A stretch of 64,000 bases of DNA from Acidobacteriota bacterium (GCA_013286465.1 JABDFR010000001.1:57282-121281); one strand, 5' to 3'; positions 1 to 8,816 are shown, counted from the first letter of the stretch. Notes: generated by a model not told the origin, from the letters alone. A program made the numbers and translations.

Positions 1-1341
1 CGACGGCACATTCGGGGCGTATTGCGCGATCGTTTTCACTACGCGATCACCTAGCAGTTCGCGTTTTTCGTCCCAGGTTCCTTCGCGCAGCTTGTAGGGG
101 ACGTATTGCGCGAAGCAGGTCATGATGTGTTTGCCTGCGGGGGCTAGCGTGCTGTCGACATTCGAGGCGACCACGCAATCTACCCACAAATTTTCTGGTA
201 GATCTCCGAATTTTGCTGTGTCGTAGCAGCGCTGCGCGAATTCGAGGGACGGAACTAGGGTGAAGAAGGAACGCTGGCTGATGGGCCACTCGCGGGGCAT
301 TCCTTTTACGCGCGGCTCTTCGCTCAGCACGAAATTTACTTTCGCGCAGGGGCCGGCCATCTTGATGTTGCAGATTGCTTGCCGGAAATCTTCGGGCAAT
401 TCGTTTGCTTCTACCAATCTTAGGAATGTCCGCTTCGGATCGGCATTGGAGAGGACCAGCTTCGAGCGGATTTCTGTGCCATCTTCTAGAATCACGCCGT
501 GGACGCGTCCATTGCGCGCGTCAATGCGCGCTACTGGCGACGAGACGCGGATTTTGGCGCCGAGTTTTTGCGCTGCAGATGCTAGCGCTTGGGTGATCGA
601 GCCCATCCCGCCGATCACGTGGCCGTAGAAGCCTTGAATTTCGCCTTCGCCGCCGCTTAGCAAGTGAAAGAGCAAGCCGAGGGCTGAACCGTTGTCGTAC
701 GGGCCGCCGTGCTTGCCGTAGACATTGTTGGCGAGGATAAGTGTCTTCATTTTTTCCGATTCATAATTGCGATCGAGGAATTCGCCTAGGCTCCCCGTGA
801 AGAATGCGACGAACTGAGCTACTTCTTCGCCGGAGATTCCGCGAAATCTTTTGCTGGCGCGCAGCAGTTCCATCCAGCCGGAAATTCCGTTGGCACCGAT
901 ATCGGGCGGTGGCTCGAGAAAAAACGGTTGCAAGTAGCGTGCTAATTTTTTTAGTTGATCGTCGATGCGGGCGAACGTGGCTGCGTCGCGCACCGAAATT
1001 TTTCGAAATTCCTGCAGAGCGCGCTCGCGTTCGGCCCACCAGGGCAAGACTGTGTCGTCCTGGAACGCGACTAATATTGCCGGATCGCAGGGGACCATGC
1101 GCAAGCCGTGCGCGGCGAGATTCAAATCGCGAATCACGGTGGGGCGCAACATGCTGGCGATGTAGGACGTGGTGGAAGCGCGGCAACCCGGAGAAATTTC
1201 TTCGGTAACACAGCAGCCGCCGACGATCTCGCGGCGCTCGAGTACTAGGGTGGAGAGGCCGGCGCGGGCGAGATAGGCGGCGGCGGTGAGGCCGTTATGA
1301 CCCGCGCCGACAACGATCGCGTCGTAGATTTCCGTGCTCAC
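1..1341 (-). CDS. FAD-dependent phytoene-desaturase-like oxidoreductase, C-terminus cut by window edge
   Basis: Hand translation from a GTG at 1341 gives 447 residues that run off the left edge. The N-terminus carries a dinucleotide-binding fold: VVGAGHNGLTAAAYLARAG, with GxGxxG at residues 12-17, then an acidic strand end and a GG motif (LERREIVGG). This is typical of the COG1233 phytoene dehydrogenase / PYROXD2-like amine-oxidase superfamily. Such enzymes oxidise or isomerise hydrophobic substrates with bound FAD; the substrate here cannot be told. The GTG start was chosen because a GGAG ribosome-binding site lies about 5 bases upstream and the only other upstream in-frame codons lead to a TGA. 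It diverges from the tetR gene across about 100 bp holding palindromes, so it is probably repressed by that regulator. Confidence 0.8.
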   Translation of the reverse strand, partial: MSTEIYDAIVVGAGHNGLTAAAYLARAGLSTLVLERREIVGGCCVTEEISPGCRASTTSYIASMLRPTVIRDLNLAAHGLRMVPCDPAILVAFQDDTVLPWWAERERALQEFRKISVRDAATFARIDDQLKKLARYLQPFFLEPPPDIGANGISGWMELLRASKRFRGISGEEVAQFVAFFTGSLGEFLDRNYESEKMKTLILANNVYGKHGGPYDNGSALGLLFHLLSGGEGEIQGFYGHVIGGMGSITQALASAAQKLGAKIRVSSPVARIDARNGRVHGVILEDGTEIRSKLVLSNADPKRTFLRLVEANELPEDFRQAICNIKMAGPCAKVNFVLSEEPRVKGMPREWPISQRSFFTLVPSLEFAQRCYDTAKFGDLPENLWVDCVVASNVDSTLAPAGKHIMTCFAQYVPYKLREGTWDEKRELLGDRVVKTIAQYAPNVPS

Positions 1342-1351
1342 TGCGGCTCCG

Positions 1352-1440
1352 TGACCCCAGGTCAGAATCTCGTTGCTTATGTGGGCATATCATATTACAT
1401 TGCGTGTTTCACGCATCCTTTATGATTTGACTTCAGGTCA
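1352..1440. promoter_or_regulatory. Divergent control region with three short palindromes (putative TetR operators)
   Basis: Between the divergent oxidoreductase and tetR genes lie three dyads. TGACCCCAGGTCA (1352-1364) has perfect 5-bp arms. TGACTTCAGGTCA (1428-1440) is the same sequence with one arm mismatch, just before the tetR start codon. TGCGTGTTTCACGCA (1401-1415) has perfect 6-bp arms and sits between a possible -35 (TTGCGT, 1400) and -10 (TATGAT, 1421; 15-bp spacer) for tetR. The repeated TGACC-N3-GGTCA is the best operator candidate. Binding by the neighbouring TetR protein is inferred from position only. Confidence 0.5.
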
Positions 1441-1443
1441 CCT

Positions 1444-2151
1444 ATGGCCCAAAAGATACAGCCTGCTGTTTTTAGTCCTGCGCCGCGGCCCGAGCCGCCG
1501 GCTGCCCATACGCGCTTGGAGGCCAAGAGGGCGCGTATTGTGGAAACGGCGATGCGCCATTTTGCCGAGCAGGGTTATCACAATGCGCGCATCGAGGACC
1601 TTGCTTCGGAGTTGGATGTCGCGAAGGGTTCCATCTTCCAATATTTTGGCAGCAAGGCTGGATTATTTCTGGAAGTTTATAAACGGGCGGCGCGCTCGTT
1701 TGCGAAATATCTCGATTGTCCTTTAGCGGTGCGGGAAAAAGGATTTTTCGAGGTGTTGCGCTATTGGCTGGTGCGGACCGAGCACATGTTGCATGAGGAT
1801 TGGATTCCTTACCGCGTGGTGTTGGTGGGAAATTATGGCGTGGATTTGGCGCTCAAACGCGAAATTAATCGCTTTTTGATCGCTGAAGATCCTTACGGGG
1901 CAGCGGCGGCCGTGCGTTTTGCGCTGGCGCGCGGGGAAGTTCGCACCGATGTTGATCCAGCGCTGATTGCTTCGATTTTGGAATGGACGGTGGAGCGGTT
2001 TCAGGATGCGCTTTTGACGGAAGAACTGGATCCGGGACTTTTTCCGCATCCTGGGGATCAGGAGAAGAATAAAGTCCGGATCCAGCAGTTTTTGGCGGTT
2101 TTGCGCGGGGCGATTGGGGCGCGATCGGCGAAGGGGCAGCATTTGGATTGA
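1444..2151 (+). CDS. TetR/AcrR family transcriptional regulator
   Basis: The protein has 235 residues. Residues about 20-75 form the TetR N-terminal DNA-binding domain: RIVETAMRHFAEQGYHNARI, then EDLASELDVAKGSIFQYF, the conserved helix-turn-helix ending in the aromatic FxYFxSK pattern. The remaining C-terminal part is the variable ligand-binding and dimerisation domain, so the inducer is unknown. It starts at an ATG within 4 bases of a palindromic operator candidate, suggesting autorepression. It diverges from a FAD oxidoreductase and is followed 29 bases later by a Rieske oxygenase and then a class II aldolase. These are plausible targets of one regulon for an aromatic or other organic substrate. 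Confidence 0.9.
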   Translation: MAQKIQPAVFSPAPRPEPPAAHTRLEAKRARIVETAMRHFAEQGYHNARIEDLASELDVAKGSIFQYFGSKAGLFLEVYKRAARSFAKYLDCPLAVREKGFFEVLRYWLVRTEHMLHEDWIPYRVVLVGNYGVDLALKREINRFLIAEDPYGAAAAVRFALARGEVRTDVDPALIASILEWTVERFQDALLTEELDPGLFPHPGDQEKNKVRIQQFLAVLRGAIGARSAKGQHLD

Positions 2152-2180
2152 GATTGTTTTCGAGTCACACGAGGTTTGTT

Positions 2181-3302
2181 ATGGAACAGACGGTTCAGGA
2201 AATTTTGGCGATTTATGACGACAAGGCTGCGCTAGCTGATGCGCATACGATTCCTGCACCTTGGTATTTTGATGAGCGCATTGCGGAATTGGAGCGGCGT
2301 CGCGTTTTTGGCAAGACTTGGCAGGGCGTTGCGCGCACCGATCAGCTTGCTTCGCCCGGGCAGTTCGTTACTGCACAGATTGCCGGCGAGCCGATTGTGA
2401 TTGTGCGCGGGAACGACAATGTGCTGCGGGCATTTTTTAATGTTTGCCGTCATCATGCGGCGGCGGTGATGACTGAGCCTGCTGGTTGCGCGCAGCATTT
2501 GCGCTGTCCTTATCATGGTTGGACATACGGGTTGGATGGGGCGCTGAAAGGCATGACGGAATTTGAGGGCGTTTGCGAATTTGAGCGAGCGCAGAATGGG
2601 TTGGTGCCCATTCGCGTGGAGACTTGGGAAAATTTCGTCTTTATCAATTTGGATCCGAAGGCTGAATCGCTCGAAAGTTTCTTGGGCGGTTTGGTGAAGC
2701 GCGTCAAGCCTTTGCAGCTTGGCAAGTTGCAATTTTTTGAGCGGCGCAGCTACGAACTGAAATGCAATTGGAAAGTTTATATCGATAACTTCTTGGATGG
2801 CGGTTATCACGTGCCGCATTTGCATAAAGGTTTGAATAGCGTGCTGGAATATGTGAATTACACCATCGAGAACGAAGACCGATTTTGCGTGCAGGCTAGC
2901 CCTTTGAAGGATTCGCAGGAGGATGCCGACGCTTCGGCTACTCGCAAGGGGACCATGGCTTACTATTTTTGGCAGTATCCGAATTTCATGGTGAATTGGT
3001 ATGAGGGTTATTTGGATACGAACTTGGTTTTGCCTTTGGCGCAGGATCGCTGTCTCGTGATTTTTGATTTTTATTTTGCGGGGACCGACGATGAGGCTGC
3101 GGATTACAATCGGCAGAGTATTGCGGTTAGCCATCGCGTGCAGGAAGAGGATGTGGATATTTGCGAGGCGGTGCAGCGCGGGTTGAATTCGCAGGCTTAT
3201 TTGGCGGGGCGTTTGAGTGTGCGGCGCGAGGCTGGGGAGCATCTGTTTCATCGGTTGTTGGCGGCGGATTTGAAGGGGACTCGGGCGGTGGCTGCACCTT
3301 AG
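2181..3302 (+). CDS. Rieske [2Fe-2S] aromatic ring-hydroxylating oxygenase, alpha subunit
   Basis: The protein has 373 residues from the ATG at 2181, chosen over an upstream TTG (2148) because GAGG lies 6 bases before it and the TTG overlaps tetR. A Rieske domain (residues about 28-150) carries both cluster motifs: C89-x-H91 in NVCRHHA and C109-x2-H112 in CPYHGW. The C-terminal catalytic domain has the mononuclear-iron motif region DNFLDGGYHVPHLH. Known members (choline, carnitine, phenylpropionate-type oxygenases) hydroxylate or demethylate small organics using electrons from a separate reductase, which is not encoded nearby. Its place behind tetR and before an aldolase suggests a short catabolic operon. 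The exact substrate is unknown. Confidence 0.88.
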   Translation: MEQTVQEILAIYDDKAALADAHTIPAPWYFDERIAELERRRVFGKTWQGVARTDQLASPGQFVTAQIAGEPIVIVRGNDNVLRAFFNVCRHHAAAVMTEPAGCAQHLRCPYHGWTYGLDGALKGMTEFEGVCEFERAQNGLVPIRVETWENFVFINLDPKAESLESFLGGLVKRVKPLQLGKLQFFERRSYELKCNWKVYIDNFLDGGYHVPHLHKGLNSVLEYVNYTIENEDRFCVQASPLKDSQEDADASATRKGTMAYYFWQYPNFMVNWYEGYLDTNLVLPLAQDRCLVIFDFYFAGTDDEAADYNRQSIAVSHRVQEEDVDICEAVQRGLNSQAYLAGRLSVRREAGEHLFHRLLAADLKGTRAVAAP

Positions 3303-3353
3303 AAATTTACTTTTTCTTCCGGCCGTGATTTGGGCTTCGATTTTTTTCGGTGG

Positions 3354-3431
3354 TCGTAAGATGCCGGCCCTTCGCATCACTAAGGGCAAACGGGGACGCT
3401 CTTCGCTTCGTTCAGGGTAAACCGGCGCTAC
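3354..3431 (-). repeat. REP family A copy interrupted by extra sequence in its loop
   Basis: Read on the minus strand this is the dominant REP of the window: GTAG head, GCCGG arm, and tail ending in CTTACGA. Where intact copies have about 8 bases between the two GCCGG arms, this copy has about 50 bases including CTTCGCTTCGTTCAGGG. It fills the gap between the Rieske oxygenase and the aldolase and ends 10 bases before the aldolase ATG. Confidence 0.65.
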
Positions 3432-3441
3432 TGGAGGCACC

Positions 3442-4218
3442 ATGGCTACTCCTGCTGTTCGTGGCGGAACTTTTCCTGGGCCGCCGCAATTCGCTGATGT
3501 CGCTGATGAACGCCGGCATCGCAAAGAACGGTTGGCGGCTTCGTTCCGACTTTTTTCGAAATTTGGATTTGATGAGGGCGTTACTGGGCACATTACGGCG
3601 CGGGATCCGGAACTGACTGATCATTTTTGGGTGAATCCGTTTGGGGTGCATTACAGCGAGATTCGCGTTTCGAATTTGATGTTGGTGAATGATAAGGGCG
3701 AAATTGTTGAGGGCAAGCATCCTTTGAATGGCGCGGCGTTTGCGATTCATTCGCAGATTCATAAGGCGCGGCCGGACGTGATTGCTGCGGCGCATGCGCA
3801 CTCGCTTTATGGCAAGACTTGGGCTTCGCTGGGGCGTCCGCTCGATCCGATTACGCAGGATTCCTGTGCCTTTTTTGAGGATCATGTGGTGTTTGCGGAT
3901 TTTAAGGGCGTGGTTTACGAGGCTTCGGAGGGTGAGCGGATTGCGAAGACGCTCGGCGAGAAAAAAGCGGCAATTTTGCAGAATCATGGGAATTTGACGG
4001 TGGGACGTAGCGTCGATGAGGCAGTTTGGTGGTTCATTACGATGGAACGAACTTGCCAGGCGCAATTGCTCGCTGAAGCTGCTGGCAAACCAATTTCGAT
4101 TGATCGCGAAAACGCGCTGTTGACTCGGGCGCAAGTCGGGAGCCCCATGGCCGGCTGGTTTCAGTTTCAGCCTTTATGGCAAATGATTACGAAGGCTCAG
4201 CCGGATTTGTTTGACTAA
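3442..4218 (+). CDS. Class II aldolase/adducin family protein
   Basis: The 258-residue protein begins at the ATG at 3442, with GGAGG 4-8 bases upstream. The class II aldolase fold is shown by GVTGHITARD near residue 50, HPLNGAAFAIHSQIHKARPD, AAHAHSLYGKTWASLG (zinc-binding His pair) and the late ILQNHGNLTVG zinc-ligand region. Members are L-fuculose-phosphate aldolases, ribulose-phosphate epimerases or decarboxylase-like enzymes. The sequence resembles the bacterial group annotated as class II aldolase/adducin domain proteins found with oxygenases. A lyase or decarboxylase step after the Rieske oxygenase is plausible but unproven. Confidence 0.88.
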   Translation: MATPAVRGGTFPGPPQFADVADERRHRKERLAASFRLFSKFGFDEGVTGHITARDPELTDHFWVNPFGVHYSEIRVSNLMLVNDKGEIVEGKHPLNGAAFAIHSQIHKARPDVIAAAHAHSLYGKTWASLGRPLDPITQDSCAFFEDHVVFADFKGVVYEASEGERIAKTLGEKKAAILQNHGNLTVGRSVDEAVWWFITMERTCQAQLLAEAAGKPISIDRENALLTRAQVGSPMAGWFQFQPLWQMITKAQPDLFD

Positions 4219-4393
4219 GTAGCGCTGGCGTCCCCGCCGGCATCTTACGAGCAAATCTGCTCACTAAATCCGTGATCGTGCGCGGACTCCATCGTCAACC
4301 ACAACCGCGAATTTAGTTTTGTAGTCCGCGCGTGAATTTTGCGAGTGGCGAGATTTGCGCTCGCAAGATGCCGGCAGGGACGGCGGCGCTACT
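4219..4393. repeat. Inverted pair of REP family A hairpins (REPIN-like)
   Basis: A forward copy (4219-4250: GTAGCGCTGGCGTCCCCGCC, then tail to CTTACGA) and a reverse copy (4361-4393) face each other across about 110 bases. The inner flank includes GTGATCGTGCGCGGACTCC, related to inner arms of other pairs. It occupies the whole gap between the convergent aldolase and purU genes, where it could also act as a bidirectional terminator. Confidence 0.8.
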
Positions 4394-4402
4394 TGGAGCG
4401 CG

Positions 4403-5266
4403 CTAATCGAAAATTACCGTTTTATTTCCGTAGAGAAGAATTCGGCTTTCTATGTGCCAGCGGACTGCTCTGGAGAGAACTACCTTTTCCAGGTCGCGGC
4501 CTTTTTGGATTAGGTCTTCTAGCGTGTCGCGATGCGAGATTCGCACTACATCCTGTTCTATGATCGGGCCATCGTCTAAGACTTCTGTTACGTAATGGCT
4601 TGTGGCGCCGATTAATTTCACGCCGCGTTGATAGGCTTGATGATGGGGCTTGCCTCCTACGAAGGCTGGTAGGAAGGAATGATGGATATTGATTATGCGA
4701 TGCGGGTATTTGCGGATAAAGTCGGGGGAGAGGACTTGCATGTAACGTGCTAGCACGATTAGATCGATTTTCAGCGGGGCTAGTAACTCGAGCTCGCGCT
4801 TTTCTGCTTCGGATTTATTTTCCTTTGTTACGGGCACTACCTGCAGCGGGATGCGATAAAAATCCGCCAGAGCTTGCACGTCTAGGTGATTGCTGATGAC
4901 TAGTGGAATTTCGCAGGCTAGTTCGCCGCTGCGATGGCGGTAGAGGAGGTCGGCTAGGCAGTGATCGTATTTGGAGACGAACAGGGCGACGTTTGGGCGG
5001 TGGCTGGAATTTGAGAGGCTCCATTCCATGCCGAACTTTTTTGCGATCGGGGCGAAATGTTGCGCGAAATCGGTCATGGGGATGGCGAAATCGGCTAGGT
5101 CCCATTCGACTCGCATTAGGAATAGGCCTAGGTCTTCGTCTTGATGCTCGTCGGCGTGGAGGATGTTGCCGTTATTGCGGAAGATGAATTCGGCGATGGC
5201 GGCGTTTAGGCCTTTTTGATCGGGGCAACTGATTAGTAGGATGGCGCTGTTTTTATTTCGCGACAC
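4403..5266 (-). CDS. purU: Formyltetrahydrofolate deformylase
   Basis: The protein has 287 residues. An N-terminal ACT domain (AILLISCPDQKGLNAAIAEF) senses one-carbon status. It is followed by a formyltransferase-fold hydrolase domain with the catalytic Asn-His-Asp set visible as ISNHLD, NIHHSFLPAF and LDDGPIIEQD. PurU hydrolyses 10-formyl-THF to formate and THF, supplying formate for PurT and balancing one-carbon pools in the cytoplasm. The length matches the family. Translation probably starts at GTG 5266, preceded by AAGGAA. It is monocistronic between two repeat elements. Confidence 0.95.
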   Translation of the reverse strand: MSRNKNSAILLISCPDQKGLNAAIAEFIFRNNGNILHADEHQDEDLGLFLMRVEWDLADFAIPMTDFAQHFAPIAKKFGMEWSLSNSSHRPNVALFVSKYDHCLADLLYRHRSGELACEIPLVISNHLDVQALADFYRIPLQVVPVTKENKSEAEKRELELLAPLKIDLIVLARYMQVLSPDFIRKYPHRIINIHHSFLPAFVGGKPHHQAYQRGVKLIGATSHYVTEVLDDGPIIEQDVVRISHRDTLEDLIQKGRDLEKVVLSRAVRWHIESRILLYGNKTVIFD

Positions 5267-5304
5267 TCGTGATTCCTTAATACTTCTCGATTGTTTGCGC
5301 CTTC

Positions 5305-5359
5305 GTAGCGGCGGATTTGCTTCCCGTTACCCCGATGCTGGGCTGAAGCCCACCGCTAC
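5305..5359. repeat. Small inverted GTAG-headed hairpin element
   Basis: GTAGCGG at 5305 faces CCGCTAC ending at 5359. The minus-strand half reads GTAGCGG then TGGGCTTCAGCCCA, a 6-bp stem. It is distinct in sequence from the main REP family but has the same GTAG head. It lies between the purU start and the CocE stop. Confidence 0.55.
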
Positions 5360-5367
5360 GAATGCTT

Positions 5368-7602
5368 TCATTGGAAATCGCGTGGAATCTGTTCGCGCCA
5401 GACTTTTTGGCGAACTACTTTTCCGTTTTCGCGGGCGATGCGTTGGTATTGATACTTGAAAACTTTTGCATCGCTTGAGAGATCTAGCACCGATTGAAAG
5501 AGAATGGTGCGCGTTTGCAGCGAGATTCTTGTGTAGGCGACACCGTGGACCGAGCTTAGTTCCGGATGATCGTCGGAGGCGTTGTAGTAGATTTCCTCGC
5601 TATATTCTTCCGTGCCCCAGGGGAATTTTGCGCTGGCGGTGCCGTGCCAGTGGATGCGTTCGTTGCGATGAACCTCGTCGCGCGTGACTTCGAAAGTTCC
5701 GGGCCAAGCGCTGCCGCTGTGCTTGAATCCCGGCAACGTCGGATCGGGCGCGGACGATGGAAAATGCGGAATCGACGCGGCCGAGACCGGAACGACCGGC
5801 AGCACCAGGCGCGAGGCGTCCTCGCCACCCAAGTTGAGCATCGAGGTCAACGGATATGGCGTGGGCCAGAGCATGGGCCAGGCGCCGTTTGAAATTGCCA
5901 GACGAATTCGATGGTCGGCTGGAAATACCCACGAGGTGACGTGCAGATCAAAGGCGATGCGGTAAGGAATTTTCGGATCGAGATCTTGCGGCTGATCCGC
6001 CGAACGACGCTGCGCGCCATTCATTGCTGCGCCGGTGATCAGCGTCGTCGTTCCGTCGGGCGCAACATCTGAAAGGCGCGCGACCCAATCGGCTAGGGGC
6101 GCGCCGGCTGCTGCGTTTAGCTCCACGTGCGGAAAACCGAGAATGGCGGTTTGGTTTTCGAGCGGGGGCGAATCGTAGACCAGGCTGAACGCGTCAGCCG
6201 GGCGCTGATCGTTGGTTAGCTCGCCCCACCAGAATCCAGCTTCTGCGCCGGCTGAGGGAATGTAGCGGAGTTTGTCGGCGCTGGTTTTCGGAGCGGCGTC
6301 TGCCAATTCATGATTCGTACTTAGATAAAACGTGTGCTCCTTCATTCCGGCGGGCGGCCACCCGTTTTCGTTGCGCCATTCGCCGGGAATCTCGTTCAGC
6401 TCTAGGCCGGGCGGATACCAGTGGCGTTGATAGACGGCTAGCTTAGGCTCATTATCGATTCCATTTTGCGCGCCCTTTAGCCAGCGATCCCACCAGCGCA
6501 CGGCCATTTCGCGCCATTCGAATTCGGGGCCAGGATCGGCGCCGTTCGGATAAGTGTGATTCCACGGGCCGAGTAACGCTTTTACCGGGGTTTTCATTTT
6601 TTCGAGCATGCGCGGAATCGTGTCGCGATAGCCGTCGTAATAGCCGCCGATCAGGAATACTGGAATTTGGATCGATTCATAGACCGGCTGCTTGAGCGGC
6701 TGACGCCAGAAATCTCCATCGCGCTGATGCTTTAGATAGGTTAGGAACCACGGCGTGGAATCGAAACGCGGGGCGAGATGCGCTTCGTCCATCGGGAAAT
6801 CGGGCGTGGCGGACATCATCAGCTCTTGATCCATGCCCAGCTCGTATTCGTCGGCGTGCAAGATTCCATCGATGTAATGAATGTCGTCGTGGAAGAGTTG
6901 CTCGGTGGCGTGCGCGGCGATGATCGTCTTCAGAGCCGGTGGACGGCGCGACGCCAACTGCAGCGCGTTGAAGCCGCCCCAGGAAATTCCCATCATGCCT
7001 ACGCTGCCGCTCGACCAGGGTTGCGCGGCGAGCCAGGCGATCACTTCCATGCCGTCCTTTAGTTCCTGCTCGGAATACTCGCGGTCGGGCGGGGCGCCTT
7101 CGCTCGAGCCGGTGCCGCGAATGTCGACGCGGGCGCTTACATAGCCGTGCAGCACGAAATAGGAATGCAGCTCGTAATCCCATTGCTCTTGCCAATCATC
7201 TTTGCGGTAGGGGATGTATTCGAGGATTGCGGGAACTTTATCGGTGGGCTTGGCGTCGCCGGGCGAATAGAGAGTGACGGCCAGCTTCACGCCGTCCGTC
7301 ATCGGGATCCAGGTTTTTTCGATGCGGATGCCTTCTTTGGTGACGAAGGGCTTTGGCGCAATTTCGATGGGAGCGAGGGCGGGCGGAGCTGGGGGTTTTG
7401 AAGTTTGCGGAGTCCCCGTCGCAGGAGCCTGCGCAGGCTTGGGGTTTTGCTCGGCCGGCGGCGTTGGCTCTTGCTCCTGCGCCGGCGGTGGCGATGACTG
7501 ACTCTGGGCCGGCGACTGCTCTACGCCGAATGCCATTAATGCCAGGGTAGCTAGCGCAAACCCCGCCGCGAAAGAGCTTTTCCTCGACGTAAATCGTTTC
7601 AT
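5368..7602 (-). CDS. Secreted CocE/NonD family alpha/beta hydrolase
   Basis: The 744-residue protein begins with a signal peptide (about residues 1-33, basic then FAAGFALATLALMAFG). A Pro/Gln/Ala-rich linker to about residue 80 leads to an X-Pro dipeptidyl-peptidase (S15)-type hydrolase domain. The nucleophile elbow is MMGISWGG with Ser207. Supporting motifs are YIPYRKDD, DIRGTGSSEG and GPWNHTYPNG, and a C-terminal jelly-roll domain of the CocE type follows. Relatives hydrolyse esters, beta-lactams, glutaryl-amides or proline peptides; the substrate cannot be predicted. It acts outside the cytoplasmic membrane. It stands alone and diverges from the pqq operon. Confidence 0.88.
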   Translation of the reverse strand: MKRFTSRKSSFAAGFALATLALMAFGVEQSPAQSQSSPPPAQEQEPTPPAEQNPKPAQAPATGTPQTSKPPAPPALAPIEIAPKPFVTKEGIRIEKTWIPMTDGVKLAVTLYSPGDAKPTDKVPAILEYIPYRKDDWQEQWDYELHSYFVLHGYVSARVDIRGTGSSEGAPPDREYSEQELKDGMEVIAWLAAQPWSSGSVGMMGISWGGFNALQLASRRPPALKTIIAAHATEQLFHDDIHYIDGILHADEYELGMDQELMMSATPDFPMDEAHLAPRFDSTPWFLTYLKHQRDGDFWRQPLKQPVYESIQIPVFLIGGYYDGYRDTIPRMLEKMKTPVKALLGPWNHTYPNGADPGPEFEWREMAVRWWDRWLKGAQNGIDNEPKLAVYQRHWYPPGLELNEIPGEWRNENGWPPAGMKEHTFYLSTNHELADAAPKTSADKLRYIPSAGAEAGFWWGELTNDQRPADAFSLVYDSPPLENQTAILGFPHVELNAAAGAPLADWVARLSDVAPDGTTTLITGAAMNGAQRRSADQPQDLDPKIPYRIAFDLHVTSWVFPADHRIRLAISNGAWPMLWPTPYPLTSMLNLGGEDASRLVLPVVPVSAASIPHFPSSAPDPTLPGFKHSGSAWPGTFEVTRDEVHRNERIHWHGTASAKFPWGTEEYSEEIYYNASDDHPELSSVHGVAYTRISLQTRTILFQSVLDLSSDAKVFKYQYQRIARENGKVVRQKVWREQIPRDFQ

Positions 7603-7722
7603 GAAAACCCCTGACCGGTTCGAATGACCCAGCTTGTGTGCCGTCGCGCTTGGCTCCGCAGCCTATCATAACGCGCGGTTTGCGCCGCCGTTCACATCGG
7701 GCGTTCCTGTACTAAAGTTCCA

Positions 7723-7752
7723 TTGCAACCTCAGGTCGCCCAACGGTATCAT
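7723..7752 (+). promoter_or_regulatory. Possible sigma-70 promoter for pqqA
   Basis: TTGCAA (7723-7728) and TATCAT (7747-7752) are separated by 18 bases and lie about 30 bases before the pqqA start codon, with GGAGG at 7771. The match to consensus is moderate. Confidence 0.35.
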
Positions 7753-7779
7753 TATATCGAGCTAGCTTTTGGAGGATCC

Positions 7780-7857
7780 ATGGACTGGACCAAACCGACT
7801 TTCGAAGAAATCAACCTCAACTGCGAAATTAGCTCCTACGCCAACGCAGAACTCTAG
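7780..7857 (+). CDS. pqqA: Coenzyme PQQ precursor peptide PqqA
   Basis: A 25-codon gene: MDWTKPTFEEINLNCEISSY followed by ANAEL and TAG. Glu16 and Tyr20 are in the E-x3-Y arrangement that PqqE crosslinks to form the pyrroloquinoline quinone skeleton, and the W-x-KP-x-F-E-E-I start is family-typical. GGAGG at 7771-7775 is a strong ribosome-binding site 4 bases upstream. The peptide is a ribosomal substrate bound by PqqD, not an enzyme. No pqqF/pqqG protease for trimming it is seen in this window. Confidence 0.95.
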   Translation: MDWTKPTFEEINLNCEISSYANAEL

Positions 7858-7866
7858 TCTTACCCG

Positions 7867-8796
7867 ATGCAGGTAAAAATCCTCGGCTCTGCCGCCGGGG
7901 GAGGCTTCCCGCAGTGGAATTGTGCTTGCTCGAATTGTGCCCGTTTGCGCGGCGGCACTTTTCGCGGCAGCGCCCGCACGCAAGCCCAGCTGGCTGTTCG
8001 CGAACCCGGTAAGCCCTGGTGCTTGATTAACGCCTCGCCGGACCTTCGCTCTCAAATTCTCTGTGACCCTGATCTTGCGCCGCAATCCGCGCCGCGGCAT
8101 TCGCCCATTGCCGCCGTAGTTCTTACCGGGGCGGATGTGGATCAGGTGATCGGGCTTCTGCATCTTCGCGAATTCCAGCCATTTCAAATTTACTCGACGC
8201 CTGCGGTGGAAACTTTGCTGCGCAGCGAGAATTCGCTTTTCAATGCGCTGCAACAAACGCAGCCGCAAGTGGACTGGAAATCGATCGAGCCGGGAAAACC
8301 GGCAAGCATCCAAGCATCGGATGCCACCGAGCTGGGCCTGACCCTCACCGCGTCTACCATCGCTACGAAACTACCGGGCTATTCCGAACGCAGATCGATC
8401 GCCGATGTTTCCTCGACCGATACGGTTATCGGTCTCCAGGTCGAATCGCCCGGCGGGGCAAAATTCTTCTGCGCGCCTGCGCTTCCGGTCCTCGAGCAAT
8501 CCTGGATCGGCGATTGGAATCAATGCGACGCGATCCTCATCGACGGCACGTTTTGGTCCGACGACGAATTGGTGCGCACGCGCGGCGGGGGAAAATTTGC
8601 GCGCGGCATGGGACATATTCCGATCTCCGGCCCGGGAGGGACGCTCGAACGGCTGGCAAAAATCACGCGCCCGCGGAAAATCTACTATCACATCAACAAT
8701 ACCAACCCCATCCTTGATGAAGAGAGCGCCGAACATCGCGCCGTGCGTGAAGCAGGGTGGGAAATCGCGTACGATGGAATGGTCGTCGATCTATAG
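7867..8796 (+). CDS. pqqB: PQQ biosynthesis protein PqqB
   Basis: The protein has 309 residues with a metallo-beta-lactamase-like fold. The family start is visible as MQVKILGSAAGGGFPQWNCA, and the Cys cluster WNCACSNCARL is the structural zinc site of PqqB. Further matches are INASPDLRSQI, the late HIPISGPGGTLE and the NNTNPIL motif. PqqB is thought to hydroxylate or otherwise process the tyrosine-derived moiety before PqqC. It starts 9 bases after the pqqA stop and is followed by pqqC after 20 bases, so it is part of the operon. Confidence 0.95.
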   Translation: MQVKILGSAAGGGFPQWNCACSNCARLRGGTFRGSARTQAQLAVREPGKPWCLINASPDLRSQILCDPDLAPQSAPRHSPIAAVVLTGADVDQVIGLLHLREFQPFQIYSTPAVETLLRSENSLFNALQQTQPQVDWKSIEPGKPASIQASDATELGLTLTASTIATKLPGYSERRSIADVSSTDTVIGLQVESPGGAKFFCAPALPVLEQSWIGDWNQCDAILIDGTFWSDDELVRTRGGGKFARGMGHIPISGPGGTLERLAKITRPRKIYYHINNTNPILDEESAEHRAVREAGWEIAYDGMVVDL

Positions 8797-8816
8797 ATGG
8801 ACTCGCATACGGACCA

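Noticed and set aside
2232..3593. 453-codon open frame antisense to the Rieske oxygenase
   Set aside because: Low-complexity residue use, no recognisable domain, and the plus-strand Rieske gene explains the region fully.
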